Positions 17,959 to 27,460 of a stretch of DNA of 64,000 bases are shown here, piece by piece. The stretch is from DATBHM01 sp963772375. GTDB lineage: Bacteria; Actinomycetota; UBA4738; JACQTL01. A model generated the notes under the pieces. The model was not told the origin of the DNA. It worked only from the letters and a program-made list of their open reading frames with translations, and made no database searches. The position numbers were made by a program, and so were the translations under genes. Location: NCBI GenBank assembly GCA_963772375.1, contig CAVYXG010000001.1, forward strand, positions 1,302,001-1,366,000, read 5' to 3'. Numbering within the stretch: position 1 is the stretch's first letter; each line of letters starts with the position of its first letter.

Positions 17959-18495
17959 ATGGCCATCGAGATCCGGGAGGCCCGCCCTGACGAATACGAG
18001 GAGGCCGGCCGCATCACCGCCGACGCCTACCGCGAGTTCGCCACGCCCGGCCGTGCTGGCTGGGACGAGTATCTGGTTCGCATCGCGGACATCGCCGACC
18101 GCGCGGATCGAACGACGATCATCGTCGCCGTCGAGGACGGAGGCGTGCTCGGCACCGTGACCCTGGAGCTCGAGGGGCGAACCGACGGGGGACGGGGTGG
18201 CGACGAGTCCGATCCGTTGGAGCCCGGCGAGGCCCACGTCCGCATGCTCGGCGTCGCGCGGGATGCCAGGGGCCGCGGGGTCGGGCGGATGCTGATGGAC
18301 GCGTGCATCGATTGGTCACGAGGGGCCGACAAGACCGTGCTCACGCTCAACACGACGGAGCGCATGAAGGTCGCGCGGTCGATGTACGAGTCGATGGGGT
18401 TCCTCCGGACCCCGGACAGGGTGTTCCCGGACGGGTTCGTCCTGCTGGGCTACGAGATGCCGCTGGACGGGAACGCGGCGGCCGCCGGGGGCTGA
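17959..18495 (+). CDS. GNAT-family N-acetyltransferase
   Basis: The 178 residues include VRMLGVARDARGRGVGRMLM, the acetyl-CoA pyrophosphate loop (RGRGVGR), and a C-terminal YESMGF typical of the GNAT fold. It lies 3 bases after icd with GGGAGG inside the icd end, so it is probably co-transcribed. Substrate unknown. Confidence 0.85.
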   Translation: MAIEIREARPDEYEEAGRITADAYREFATPGRAGWDEYLVRIADIADRADRTTIIVAVEDGGVLGTVTLELEGRTDGGRGGDESDPLEPGEAHVRMLGVARDARGRGVGRMLMDACIDWSRGADKTVLTLNTTERMKVARSMYESMGFLRTPDRVFPDGFVLLGYEMPLDGNAAAAGG

Positions 18496-18504
18496 GCCGG
18501 GGGG

Positions 18505-18963
18505 CTACTCGGGCCGGTCGATCACGTGGACCGCGATCGTGCCGCCGCCGCCGCACTGGTTGCGCATCGCCACCTGGCCGGACGTCGTTCCGTCGGCGCT
18601 CGCAAAGTTGAGCTCCGCGTCGTTCGGCGCCTCGAAGTCGGTGGACGTCAGCGTGTACTTCGCCTGGTCGAACGCCTGCTTCCACGCGTCGTAGACGCTC
18701 TGCACGTCGCCCTTCGCGAATCCATCGGCGATCTTCGACGGCCCGGCCGTGGCGGTCGCGGTGAAGGTGACGCCGCTCGGCACGGGGAAGTCCGCGGGCA
18801 GGCCGGTCGTCGCCACGGCAGGTCCGGCGCAGGTTGCGAGCGGGCTGCCGGTCGCGTCGGCGTCGGCGTCCTTGCCCTCGTCCTTCTCGCCGCCGCACGC
18901 CGCCAGCGCCAGCGTGACCGCCGCGAGAACGGCGACGACGGCGTGCAGGTGACGGTTCCTCAT
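18505..18963 (-). CDS. Putative lipoprotein
   Basis: The 152-residue protein has a lipobox (LALAACGG, Cys23) after a hydrophobic leader, then an Asp/Lys-rich linker and a mixed domain (GLPADFPVPSGVTF, DAWKQAFDQAKYTLTSTD). Similar standalone exported domains are found in actinobacteria without known function. GGAAGGAG precedes the ATG. It is convergent with the GNAT gene, with 9 bases between the stops. Confidence 0.75.
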   Translation of the reverse strand: MRNRHLHAVVAVLAAVTLALAACGGEKDEGKDADADATGSPLATCAGPAVATTGLPADFPVPSGVTFTATATAGPSKIADGFAKGDVQSVYDAWKQAFDQAKYTLTSTDFEAPNDAELNFASADGTTSGQVAMRNQCGGGGTIAVHVIDRPE

Positions 18964-19040
18964 GAGCGCGCTCCTTCCGGGGCAGGGCGGACGCGCTGGG
19001 CATTCTAGGTGGCCCCCGCAGGGACGCTCGACCGGCAACG

Positions 19041-19070
19041 TGGGAGCGGCTCCCGAAGGAGCCGCTCCCA
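19041..19070 (-). terminator. Perfect 13-bp hairpin
   Basis: TGGGAGCGGCTCC pairs with GGAGCCGCTCCCA around CGAA. It lies just after the stop of the secreted gene at 19095 (minus strand) and before the lipoprotein gene. There is no T-run, so it may instead act as an mRNA-stabilising structure. Confidence 0.6.
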
Positions 19071-19094
19071 TGTGCTGCCGGAGGCTCGCGTCGC

Positions 19095-20807
19095 CTAGCA
19101 GGTGTTCGCGAGGTCCCCGCTGTTGAAGTTGTTGTACCGGAGGACGATCCCGCCCGGAGCCGGGTAGGGCGTCTGCAGCAGCGGACCGTACTGGGCCGTG
19201 GAGTCGGTCCCGTAGTCGTAGGACGCGCCCGCGATGAACGGACCACCCTCCGCCCACTTGCAGCCTCTGCTGTTGACCGTCCCGTAGATCGGGTAGAACT
19301 GCGCGCCCGCGGGCGGGTTGACGCAGTCCGCACCGGTCGTCCGGTCGCAGAACGGCGGGTTGAACTGGGAGTCCGACGCCTCGATCCGCGGAAGGTCGGC
19401 CTCGAAGGCCACCGTCGGGTACGGATCCTGGCCGTCGTTCGTCATGGCGCTCGAGAACAGCACGGGCGTCATGTGCTTCGCGTGGTCCGCCACGGGGTCG
19501 GGGTTGGTCCCCGGCCAGTCGTTCTGGTACGACGGACCGTCGAAGTCCCCGTCGTCGAAGAAGCACCCGTTGATCTTGACCACCGTCGAGAACGAACCGG
19601 GGACGCAGAAGTTGTTGTCCTGGTCCTCGTCGATGCCGCCCGGGTCGTCCACGCTCGTGCCGTCGCAGTTGAAGTCCTGATCCACGTGCGTGCAGTGCTC
19701 GAAGTGCCCGATCTCGTCCGAGTACGCGATGTTGTACGTGTGCGCGGACCAGGAGTTCCCGCGCGGATTCCCCGTCGAGTACATCGGGTGGAAGGCGTAC
19801 GGCTTCATCTTGCAGGTCTTGCTCCCCGGCCGGTACAGGATGTGGCCGAAGCCGTTGTCGATCGACGCCGTCATCGATCCGCTCGCGCCGGACGTCTGGT
19901 CGTCGAGTGAGATCTTCAGCCCGTCCGGCGTGTCGAACATGTGGATGTGGATGCGGTCGCCCGGGTGCATCATCAGGTCCTTCGAGTAGTCCGGGGTCAC
20001 CGCATCGAGGTTCGGATTGTCGAACGTCCCAGTGTGCAGCGGGTTGGCCGGGGCCTGGGAGACGCCACTGCGCGTGATGTACGCCCAGTTGATCGGCTCC
20101 TCGCCGCCGAGGATGTAGTTGAAGCAGTCGAGCGTCCCGAGCTTGTTGGTGTTCTGGTTGAAGCTCAGGCTGTCGATCGTCATGGCCGCGCAGTACTGGT
20201 GCGCGGAGCAGCCGAACCCGGTGAACTGCGGCACGTAGCCCGGCCCGTAGAACTGGAGCTCCATGTACGCGTTCCCGGGGTGCTTCCCGATGTAGCCGGG
20301 CGCGTTCGGGTCGGTGTTCACGAGGTCGTTGGCGTCAGTATCGGGAACGCACTTCTTGTGCGTGTACTCGGGCGCCGACTCGCTGTCGCACAGGGTCATC
20401 CCGAACCAGAACGTCGGCCGGAGCTCGAAGTTCCAGACCCCGCCGGTGCCGTCGTTCTGCGGCTTCTGACCGGGCGGGTCCTTCGGGAGCCGGATGCCGT
20501 ACGAGACGTCGTTGCCCGAGCCCGGCTCGTCGGACTTGAACAGGACCGACGGCTCGTCGTGGCCGACGTAGTCGTCGCCGATCGTGTCGTAGGTGTCCGT
20601 GCACAGCGAGAGGTTGCTCTGGCAGAACGGCTCGTCGTAGCCGGCCTCGACCTCTTTCTTGAACTGTGCCTCGGCCCGCGCCACACGGCCCTGCTGGGCG
20701 GTCCGGCGCGTCGTCTTCGCCGAGTGCACGGTGCTGGCATTCACCGCATTGGTCGCGAAGACGACCATGCTCGCCAGTGCGAGCGTCATCAATGCGATCC
20801 GCTTCAA
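19095..20807 (-). CDS. Large secreted protein of unknown function
   Basis: The 570-residue protein has a signal peptide (LMTLALASMVVFATNAVNA) and a Cys-rich body with about 15 Cys. HPGDRIHIHMFDTPDGLKIS, FGCSAHQYCAAMTIDS and HFEHCTHVDQDFNCDG are notable; the last and the following Asp-rich stretch could bind Ca2+. The most likely start is TTG 20807 behind AAGGA. The 200 or so codons upstream are Arg/Pro-rich and look non-coding. No family recognised; similar large exported proteins sit beside it. Confidence 0.75.
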   Translation of the reverse strand: MKRIALMTLALASMVVFATNAVNASTVHSAKTTRRTAQQGRVARAEAQFKKEVEAGYDEPFCQSNLSLCTDTYDTIGDDYVGHDEPSVLFKSDEPGSGNDVSYGIRLPKDPPGQKPQNDGTGGVWNFELRPTFWFGMTLCDSESAPEYTHKKCVPDTDANDLVNTDPNAPGYIGKHPGNAYMELQFYGPGYVPQFTGFGCSAHQYCAAMTIDSLSFNQNTNKLGTLDCFNYILGGEEPINWAYITRSGVSQAPANPLHTGTFDNPNLDAVTPDYSKDLMMHPGDRIHIHMFDTPDGLKISLDDQTSGASGSMTASIDNGFGHILYRPGSKTCKMKPYAFHPMYSTGNPRGNSWSAHTYNIAYSDEIGHFEHCTHVDQDFNCDGTSVDDPGGIDEDQDNNFCVPGSFSTVVKINGCFFDDGDFDGPSYQNDWPGTNPDPVADHAKHMTPVLFSSAMTNDGQDPYPTVAFEADLPRIEASDSQFNPPFCDRTTGADCVNPPAGAQFYPIYGTVNSRGCKWAEGGPFIAGASYDYGTDSTAQYGPLLQTPYPAPGGIVLRYNNFNSGDLANTC

Positions 20808-21089
20808 GGAACCATCCTTTCGTCGGGTTGACGGATCCTCCGGTCGAGATCCGCGATGCGACCGGCCAGCCGGCGGCAGCCGCCCACGCGTTGCGACGCC
20901 ACGGGGCGATGGCGGCCGATGCGGTGCAGCGACCCTTGCAGTTCCCCCTTTCTGATGGTGTGCGGGGCGCCCGTGAGGGGGCGGACCGGGCCGGATGGTA
21001 CGCCGGTTCCGGCGGTCCGTGCAATTCGCGAACCGGGGCAAACCGGGCGCGGCCGTCCCCCGAGATACCCACGCCTGGGACCGAACGAC

Positions 21090-21123
21090 GAAGGCCCGGC
21101 CCCCGTCCGGGGGCCGGGCCTTC
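21090..21123 (-). terminator. GC hairpin after the BNR gene
   Basis: GAAGGCCCGGCCCCC pairs with GGGGGCCGGGCCTTC around GTCC, 22 bases beyond the stop of the BNR-repeat gene (minus strand). This is a good intrinsic-type terminator apart from the missing U-tract. Confidence 0.65.
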
Positions 21124-21144
21124 GGTACCGCAGCTGTGGTGCTG

Positions 21145-23703
21145 CTACGAGGCGAGGTCCAGGGTCCACACCCCGCGGCCGTGCGTGGCCGCGACCAGCG
21201 TTTCGGAGCCGGGCACCATCGTCAGGTCGGTGGTGACGACCGTCGGCATGCCCGTTCCGAGTGGCGCCCAGGTTCCGCCGCCCGCCTGCTCGTAGACGCC
21301 GGTGTCGGTGCCCACGATCAGGTTGGTGCCGTCCAGGATCGCCGACGACACCGGCGCGTCCGGCAGGTTCCCGGAGATGTTGGTGAACGTCGCGCCGCCG
21401 TCCGTGGACTCGAACACGTGGCCGAGGCCCGCGTTCGGGATCCAGTTCCGCGAGAACCCGGACTGGGTGACGTAGATGTGGTTCTCGTCCGACGGATCCT
21501 GGACGATCCGGGTGATGTAGCGGTTCGGCAGCCCGGAGGCGGTCAGTGCGTGGAAGGTCCCGCCGACGTTGGACACCAGACCGCTCGCGAAGCCCGAATC
21601 GGTGTTGAACGCCGTCGGGTTGCACCCTCCGCACCACGCGTCGTAGATCGTGTCCCCGTACACCGACACGGCGCTGCTCGTCTTCGGGGACCCGAGGTCG
21701 TACAACGCCGACCAGTCCGCCTTCACGGTGTTGAACCCGTTCGTGCTCTCCCAGATCTTCCGGCCAACCGTGACGATGTGGCTCGAGTCCGTCGGGTCCA
21801 TCGCGATCGGGGAGACGAACATCGGGCTGGGGTCACCGGGGGAGATCGTGGTGTAGGTCATCCCGCCGTTGTTCGAACGGTAGATGTTCATCACCACGTA
21901 GGACCCGATGATGTTCTGGGAGTTCGAGGGGTCGATGACGCCGTCGGCACCGTCGCCCCCGGCGATCTCGTCGAATTCCGGGCTCCCCGAGTACTTCACG
22001 AACCCGTTGTCCTGCAGCCCGCAGATCACGGTGCCGTCGCCCGACGCCGCGGCGCTGTAGCACTGCGCCGTGGACTGGTTCGTGTTCTTGTTGCTCCAGT
22101 TGTCGTTGCTGAAGCCGGGGCCCTCCTGCCGCCACACGCCGCCGTCGTTGCCGGCGTACAGCACGGGGTTCCCGCCGATGACGCCCCAGTCGGCTGCGTG
22201 CTGGTCCGGGTGCGTCGTCGGGAACAGGCCGGTGGCGCCGTTGTTGCACCACGGCTCATGCGTGGGGTCCGTGTAGCAGAAGTCCCAGTACCGGCCGATG
22301 ACGTTCCACGTCGAGCCGCCGTCGGCCGAGTTCCAGACCTCCTCCAGGCCGACGATCACGTCGTCGGGGTTGGTGGGGTCGATGCTGACGTATTCGTTGT
22401 ACCAGGCCTGGATCCCGGGACGGTATCCGCCGCCGACGTGCTCGTCGGTGAGCGCCGAGGTCTGGTTCGCCGCCATCTGGTCGGCGGACTCGACCTCGGT
22501 CCACGGCCCGCTCGGGCCGGTGGTGGACTTGTACACGCCTTTGAACACGGTGTCGCCGCCACCGTTGAACAGGTCGGCGCTCTGGACGGCCGCGTAGATC
22601 AGCCCGGGCTGGCCGGGCGTCGTGGCGAGCGCGACGCGCCCGATGTCGCTCTGGTCGTCGAACCCGGAGGGCGATCCGAGGTCGGTCCACGACTTGCCGT
22701 TGTTGTTCGAGACGTAGATCCCGTTGGTGGACGCCCCGCCACGCCAGCCGACGGCGGCGACCATCTGGTGCCCGGTGTAGGTCCACGTCACGTCCGTGAC
22801 GAACGCCTGGAACGAGTCCGGGACGCCGGGGGCCAGGACCAGGCTGAACGTGTTCCCGTGGTTGTTGGAGCGGTACAGACCCTTGTTCGTCGCGACGAAC
22901 ACGAGCTTGCCGTTGCCCCTGGTGGCGATGCGGAAGATCGTCAGCCGGTCGAAGGTGCTCCCCGAGACCCGGTGGAACGTTTGACCGGCGTTCGAGGACT
23001 TGTAGAGCCCGTAGCCGTAATACGAGTCGGCGTTGGTGTTCGCCTCACCGGTCCCGACGTAGACCGTCTTGTGCTGGCCCGGAGGGATGGCGATGGCTCC
23101 GATCGACTGGGACAGGAGCCCGTCGCTGACCGAGTGCCACGAGTTGCCGCCGTTGGTCGACTTCCACACTCCGCCGTCAGCGCCGCCCGAGTAGACGACG
23201 TTCGGGTTGCGGGGATCGACCGCGAGGGCCGTGACCCGTCCGGTCGAGACGCCGACGCCGGCGCCGTAGTTGCTCCACACCGGGTCGTGGTAGGCGGGCG
23301 GCTCGCCGTTGATCGGCGCCGGACCGAGGTTGGTCCATGCCGCCGCCGAGACGGCTGACTTCCCGCTGCCCCGCAACGACCCGGCGTTGGACTGGATCAC
23401 CCTGCTGCGGCGCAGGGCGGCCTGCAGGGCGCCCGACGGGAGCCGCTTGGCCGGGTACATCCGCTGACCGTAGAACCAGTTGGCGTACCCCGACATCGGG
23501 TCGCCGACCTTCTCCTCGACGCCGGAGGCGCCCGGCGGGGCGTCCGGGTCTCCGGCGACCGCGGCCGGCTTGTGGTTCGCGGCGCCCTTCGCCGCAGCCG
23601 GCCCATGCGTTGCCGGGATGGTGCGCAGTGCGACGACGGAGACGGTCGCCAAGACCAATACGATGACCGCGATTCCGGTGTGCCGCCATCGGCGTACAGC
23701 CAC
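21145..23703 (-). CDS. Secreted BNR/Asp-box (sortilin-like) propeller protein
   Basis: The 852-residue protein has an uncleaved or cleaved N-terminal hydrophobic segment (TGIAVIVLVLATVSVVAL). At least seven Asp-boxes follow (STNGGNSW, SSNAGQTF, SNNHGNTF, SNNNGKSW, SADGGSTW, SNNGGMTY, STDGGATF), each before a new strand. This is the VPS10/exo-sialidase-type propeller fold, often seen in exported binding proteins and glycosidases. I see no clear sialidase catalytic set. GTG start follows GGAGG. A companion exported gene lies downstream. Confidence 0.85.
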   Translation of the reverse strand: MAVRRWRHTGIAVIVLVLATVSVVALRTIPATHGPAAAKGAANHKPAAVAGDPDAPPGASGVEEKVGDPMSGYANWFYGQRMYPAKRLPSGALQAALRRSRVIQSNAGSLRGSGKSAVSAAAWTNLGPAPINGEPPAYHDPVWSNYGAGVGVSTGRVTALAVDPRNPNVVYSGGADGGVWKSTNGGNSWHSVSDGLLSQSIGAIAIPPGQHKTVYVGTGEANTNADSYYGYGLYKSSNAGQTFHRVSGSTFDRLTIFRIATRGNGKLVFVATNKGLYRSNNHGNTFSLVLAPGVPDSFQAFVTDVTWTYTGHQMVAAVGWRGGASTNGIYVSNNNGKSWTDLGSPSGFDDQSDIGRVALATTPGQPGLIYAAVQSADLFNGGGDTVFKGVYKSTTGPSGPWTEVESADQMAANQTSALTDEHVGGGYRPGIQAWYNEYVSIDPTNPDDVIVGLEEVWNSADGGSTWNVIGRYWDFCYTDPTHEPWCNNGATGLFPTTHPDQHAADWGVIGGNPVLYAGNDGGVWRQEGPGFSNDNWSNKNTNQSTAQCYSAAASGDGTVICGLQDNGFVKYSGSPEFDEIAGGDGADGVIDPSNSQNIIGSYVVMNIYRSNNGGMTYTTISPGDPSPMFVSPIAMDPTDSSHIVTVGRKIWESTNGFNTVKADWSALYDLGSPKTSSAVSVYGDTIYDAWCGGCNPTAFNTDSGFASGLVSNVGGTFHALTASGLPNRYITRIVQDPSDENHIYVTQSGFSRNWIPNAGLGHVFESTDGGATFTNISGNLPDAPVSSAILDGTNLIVGTDTGVYEQAGGGTWAPLGTGMPTVVTTDLTMVPGSETLVAATHGRGVWTLDLAS

Positions 23704-23911
23704 GATGCCTCCTTCCGAAACGACGGATCCACACGCCGCCGGCACGGACCTTGGAACCCCCACCCCCCAGTGGCGTGAAAGCCCCCGGCGTCCGTGGCCG
23801 GAAGCCGGGAGAACTTATACCGGGGTTACTTATCCGGGCAATACGGCTGGTCAGCGGACCGCACCGGGTTCCAGGTCGTGATGAATGTGGCACGGCCGGC
23901 CAGGACTGCTC

Positions 23912-25966
23912 TCAGCCGGCGGCGCGCTCCTCGCGGGCCGGCCGCAGGATCTCGCCGGACGCGAGGACGACGCCGTCCTCGCACTCGGCCTCGACCTCAC
24001 CGGAGCGGAACTGCTGCTCGTACAGCCGCGCATACAGCCCGCCCCGGTCGAGCAGCTCCTGGTGCGTTCCGCGCTCGGCGATCCGGCCCTGCTCGACCAC
24101 GAAGATCACGTCGGCGGACAGGATCGTCGAGAGGCGGTGGGCGATGGCGATCGTGGTTCGCCCGTGCATCAGCGGGCGGAGCGCCTCCTGGACGAGCCGT
24201 TCCGAGGTGGTGTCGAGCGACGACGTCGCCTCGTCGAGGATCAGGATGCGCGGGTCCTTGAGCACGACCCGGGCGATCGCGAGGCGCTGCTTCTCGCCCC
24301 CCGACAGCTTGTAGCCACGCTCCCCGACCACCGTGTCGTAGCCCTCGGGGAGCTCGGCGATTCGGTCGTGGATGAACGCCGCCTTCGCGGCCGCCTCCAG
24401 CTCCTCTTGGGTGGCATCGGGCTTGCCGTACAGGAGGTTCCGCCGGACGGTCGCGTGGAACAGGTACGTCTCCTGCGTGACGATGCCGATCATCTCGCCG
24501 AGGGACGCGAGCGAGATCCTCCGCACGTCCGTGCCGTCGATCTCGACGGCGCCCTCCTGCACGTCGTACAGCCGGGGGACGAGGTACGTCATCGTGGTCT
24601 TCCCGGCGCCCGACGGGCCGACCAGCGCGGCGAGCTGGCCGGGCTCGATCTCGAGGTCGACGTCGTCGAGCGTCCACTCCCTCGTGGCCGAACCGTCGCC
24701 GTCGAGCTCCCACGCCACCCATTCGGGGGCTCCCCGAACCTCCGCGGCGGCCGCGTCGGTCGCCTCCGCCGCCAGGTGCTCGGCCGGGCCGGGTTCCCTG
24801 GGCTCGTCGTAGCGGAACCGCACGTCCCGGAACCGCACGCGGCCCTGCAAGCCCTCCGGCGGGATCGTGACGGCGTCGGGCGCGTCGGCGATGTCGTGGG
24901 GCATGTCCAGGTACTCGAAGATCCGCTCGAACAGCGCCATGGACGATTGCACTTCGACGCTCACCTGCATCATCGAGCCGAGCGGGAAGAACAGCCGGCT
25001 CTGCAGCGTGGTGAATGCGACGATCGATCCCGCAGAGAGGGTCGTGCCGCCCAATCCGGTACCGCCGCTGTTCAGCACCAACCCCGCTACCAGGTACACC
25101 AGCGCCGGCGTGATCGAGAAGAAGATCTGGACCAGCGCGAAGAAGCTCCGGGTGATCATCTGCTGGCGGATCTGCAGCGCGGCCAGGCGTTCGTTCTCCC
25201 CGCGGAACCGTTCGATCTCGAACCGCTGACGGCCGAACGACTTCGACAGCAGGATGCCCGACACCGAGAGCGTCTCCTCGGTGATCGCGGTCATGTCCGC
25301 GAGGGACTTCTGCGTGTTGCGGGCGACCGCCTGCCGGGCCCGCCCGACGCGCACCTGCCACCACAGGAAGAGCGGCAGCATGAACAACGACAGGAGGGTG
25401 AGCTGCCAGGAAATCACGAGCATTGCGACGAGACTGCTGATGATGATCACGACGTTGGCCAGGATCGTCGACGCGGTGTCGGTGACCACGGACTGGATGC
25501 CACCGACGTCGTTGGCCAGGCGCGACTGGATCTCGCCGGTGCGCGTCTCGGTGAAGAACCGCAGCGGCATGTGCTGCAGGTGGGAGTACAGCGAGTTGCG
25601 GAGGTCCTGCATGACCCGCAGCCCGACCACGTTGGCCAGGTAGGTCTGGCCGACGCCGATCACGCCCGACACGATCGGGATGAGGATCATCAGCCCGACG
25701 AACACGTACAGCAGGTTCATCTGCGGACATGCGTTGCCGTCGCAGTTCCCCGGCGGGTTGCCGAACAGCGCCTTGTCGAAGATCGCCTTGATCAGCAGCG
25801 GGTTGACGACGCCCAGCACGGACGTGACGAAGATGGCGACCCCGACGACCGCGACCTTCCCCCTGTAGGGCTTGAACGTCGCGACGACGCGCCTGACCGT
25901 CTTGCGGTCGATCGGGTGCGCGTCCTCGTCGGGGAGCGCGCCGAAGTGGTAGCCGCGGCGGGACAT
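23912..25966 (-). CDS. ABC transporter, fused permease and ATPase (exporter)
   Basis: The 684-residue half-transporter has six membrane helices in residues ~35-330, then an ATPase with Walker A GPSGAGKTT, Q-loop VTQETYLF, signature LSGGEKQRLAIARV, Walker B ILILDEATSS and switch His (IAHRLST). A low-complexity insert (about 60 residues, Ala/Glu-rich) sits between the permease and the Walker A motif. It would work as a homodimer, or with an unlinked partner, for lipid or drug export. No adjacent substrate-binding protein. Confidence 0.93.
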   Translation of the reverse strand: MSRRGYHFGALPDEDAHPIDRKTVRRVVATFKPYRGKVAVVGVAIFVTSVLGVVNPLLIKAIFDKALFGNPPGNCDGNACPQMNLLYVFVGLMILIPIVSGVIGVGQTYLANVVGLRVMQDLRNSLYSHLQHMPLRFFTETRTGEIQSRLANDVGGIQSVVTDTASTILANVVIIISSLVAMLVISWQLTLLSLFMLPLFLWWQVRVGRARQAVARNTQKSLADMTAITEETLSVSGILLSKSFGRQRFEIERFRGENERLAALQIRQQMITRSFFALVQIFFSITPALVYLVAGLVLNSGGTGLGGTTLSAGSIVAFTTLQSRLFFPLGSMMQVSVEVQSSMALFERIFEYLDMPHDIADAPDAVTIPPEGLQGRVRFRDVRFRYDEPREPGPAEHLAAEATDAAAAEVRGAPEWVAWELDGDGSATREWTLDDVDLEIEPGQLAALVGPSGAGKTTMTYLVPRLYDVQEGAVEIDGTDVRRISLASLGEMIGIVTQETYLFHATVRRNLLYGKPDATQEELEAAAKAAFIHDRIAELPEGYDTVVGERGYKLSGGEKQRLAIARVVLKDPRILILDEATSSLDTTSERLVQEALRPLMHGRTTIAIAHRLSTILSADVIFVVEQGRIAERGTHQELLDRGGLYARLYEQQFRSGEVEAECEDGVVLASGEILRPAREERAAG

Positions 25967-26026
25967 CGAGCCAGGATATCGCCGGGTCGCGTTACCCCGA
26001 CCTCGATACGGAAGTTCCCCGGCCGC

Positions 26027-26287
26027 TTACCTGCTCGAGCGGGCCCGCCGGGACGTGAGGGCGGTCACGACCCAGACGACGAGGATGGAACCGATCGTCG
26101 CCCAGATCCATTCGTGCTGGTGGAATCGCTCGCCCACCAGGCCCCTGCCGATCCCCCAGCCGAGGAACGCCCCGGCGACCCCGACCGCCATGGTCCCGAA
26201 GAACCCCAGCCGGTGCCGGCCGGGCACGACCAGCCGGCCGATGGCCCCGACGACGAGGCCCATGATGAGGATCCCGACGATATCCAT
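26027..26287 (-). CDS. GlsB/YeaQ/YmgE-family small membrane protein
   Basis: This 86-residue protein has three hydrophobic helices with Gly-rich faces: GILIMGLVVGAIGRLVVPG, GTMAVGVAGAFLGWGIG and IWATIGSILVVWVVTAL. The GRLVVPG and GxxGAFLGWG patterns fit the transglycosylase-associated (stress membrane) family. Role unknown. ATG 26287. Confidence 0.85.
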   Translation of the reverse strand: MDIVGILIMGLVVGAIGRLVVPGRHRLGFFGTMAVGVAGAFLGWGIGRGLVGERFHQHEWIWATIGSILVVWVVTALTSRRARSSR

Positions 26288-26316
26288 GCCGTATCGAGCA
26301 TACGCAGGCGCGGCCG

Positions 26317-27009
26317 TTACGTGGCCCCGATCTCGCGGGCCCGGACGAACACCCGGTCGAGCATGTCCGGCGTGAGCTTGCCCGTGAAGGTGTTCTGCTG
26401 GCTGGGGTGGAACGAGCCGAGCAGCGTGAGCGGCCCGACGGCCGCCTCGGCGAGATGACCGAACGGCGGTCGCGGCCGCGTCGAGTGGCCGAGCGCCGCC
26501 AGCGTCCGCAGCGCGCCGTCCCACGCGAACGCACCCAGAGCGACGATCGTGCGCGCGTTCGTCAGCAGCTCCAGCTCGCGGACGAGGAACGGCAGGCATG
26601 CATCGCGCTCGGCCGGCGTGGGCCTGTTCGCCGGGGGTGCGCACCGCACGGTCGCGGCGACGTACAGGTCGTCCAGCCGGAGCCCGTCGTCCCGGCGCAC
26701 GGACGTCGGCTGGTTGGCGAAGCCGGTTCGGTGGAGCGAGGCGAACAGGAAGTCCCCCGACCGGTCGCCGGTGAAGATCCGGCCCGTGCGGTTGCCACCG
26801 TGCGCGGCCGGAGCCAGGCCGACCAGGACGACCCCCGCCTCCGGGTCGCCGAACCCCGGCACCGGCCGGCCCCAGTAGGTCTCGTTCGCGAAGCGCGCGA
26901 CCTTGGTCATCGCGACTTCCTCGCGCCAGGCCACCAGGCGCGGACACCTCCGGCAGGCGACGATCTCGCGCTCGAGGCCGGCGAGCGACCGGGCCGCCCG
27001 GTCCGTCAC
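26317..27009 (-). CDS. Uracil-DNA glycosylase, family 5 (UDGb)
   Basis: The 230-residue protein removes uracil and related bases from DNA. CRRCPRL near the N-terminus (Cys19, Cys22) supplies part of the [4Fe-4S] cluster. Motif 1 reads GLAPAAHGGNRTGRIFTGD, without the Asp of family 4, as in family 5. GSFHPSQQNTFTGKL is the DNA-intercalation/HPS motif. GTG 27009 overlaps the upstream acetyltransferase stop (GTGA). Confidence 0.92.
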   Translation of the reverse strand: MTDRAARSLAGLEREIVACRRCPRLVAWREEVAMTKVARFANETYWGRPVPGFGDPEAGVVLVGLAPAAHGGNRTGRIFTGDRSGDFLFASLHRTGFANQPTSVRRDDGLRLDDLYVAATVRCAPPANRPTPAERDACLPFLVRELELLTNARTIVALGAFAWDGALRTLAALGHSTRPRPPFGHLAEAAVGPLTLLGSFHPSQQNTFTGKLTPDMLDRVFVRAREIGAT

Positions 27010-27452
27010 CGTCGTTCGGCGGGCGCAGGGGGCGTCGCGGACTGCCCGCGACGCATGAATCGGATGACCCCGAGCTCGTTCGTGAACCCCCACCGCTCGT
27101 AGAACGGCACCAGCTCAGGCCGGCAGTACAGCTCGAAGTGCGGCACGTCCCGCAGCTGCGGGTGCCCGACGACCTCGTCCATCAGCCGCGCGCCGAGCCC
27201 GGTGCCGCGGTACCCCGCATCGACGATCACGTCGAGCACCAGTGCCTTGTACACGTAGTCGGTCAGCACCCGGGCGAAGCCGGCGAGCGCGCCGGTCTCG
27301 TCGTCGACGAACCCGACGATCACGTCGCTCCCCTCGAGCATCCGGCGCACGTCCTCGAGGTTCCGGCGGTGGGTCCACCATTCGTTCAGGTACAGCCCGT
27401 GGAGCTGTTCCGGGAGGTCTCCGTCCAGCCGGTCGACCCGGCGCATCGCCAT
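27006..27452 (-). CDS. GNAT-family N-acetyltransferase
   Basis: The 148 residues carry LVLDVIVDAGYRGTGLGARLMDEV, with YRGTGLG as acetyl-CoA loop, and the closing FYERWGF motif. The N-terminal WWTHRRNLEDV suggests the YjdJ-like subgroup that acts on small molecules. It overlaps the uracil glycosylase gene by 4 bases, so they are probably one transcript. Substrate unknown. Confidence 0.85.
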   Translation of the reverse strand: MAMRRVDRLDGDLPEQLHGLYLNEWWTHRRNLEDVRRMLEGSDVIVGFVDDETGALAGFARVLTDYVYKALVLDVIVDAGYRGTGLGARLMDEVVGHPQLRDVPHFELYCRPELVPFYERWGFTNELGVIRFMRRGQSATPPAPAERR

Positions 27453-27460
27453 CTGCGGAG

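Noticed and set aside
20808..21041. N-terminal extension of the 570-residue secreted protein
   Set aside because: It precedes a clear signal peptide and a start with AAGGA, and its residues look non-coding.
23885..26458. 857-codon frame opposite the ABC transporter
   Set aside because: The composition (Arg/Asp/His/Pro-rich, no hydrophobic pattern) is typical of antisense reading through high-GC codons.
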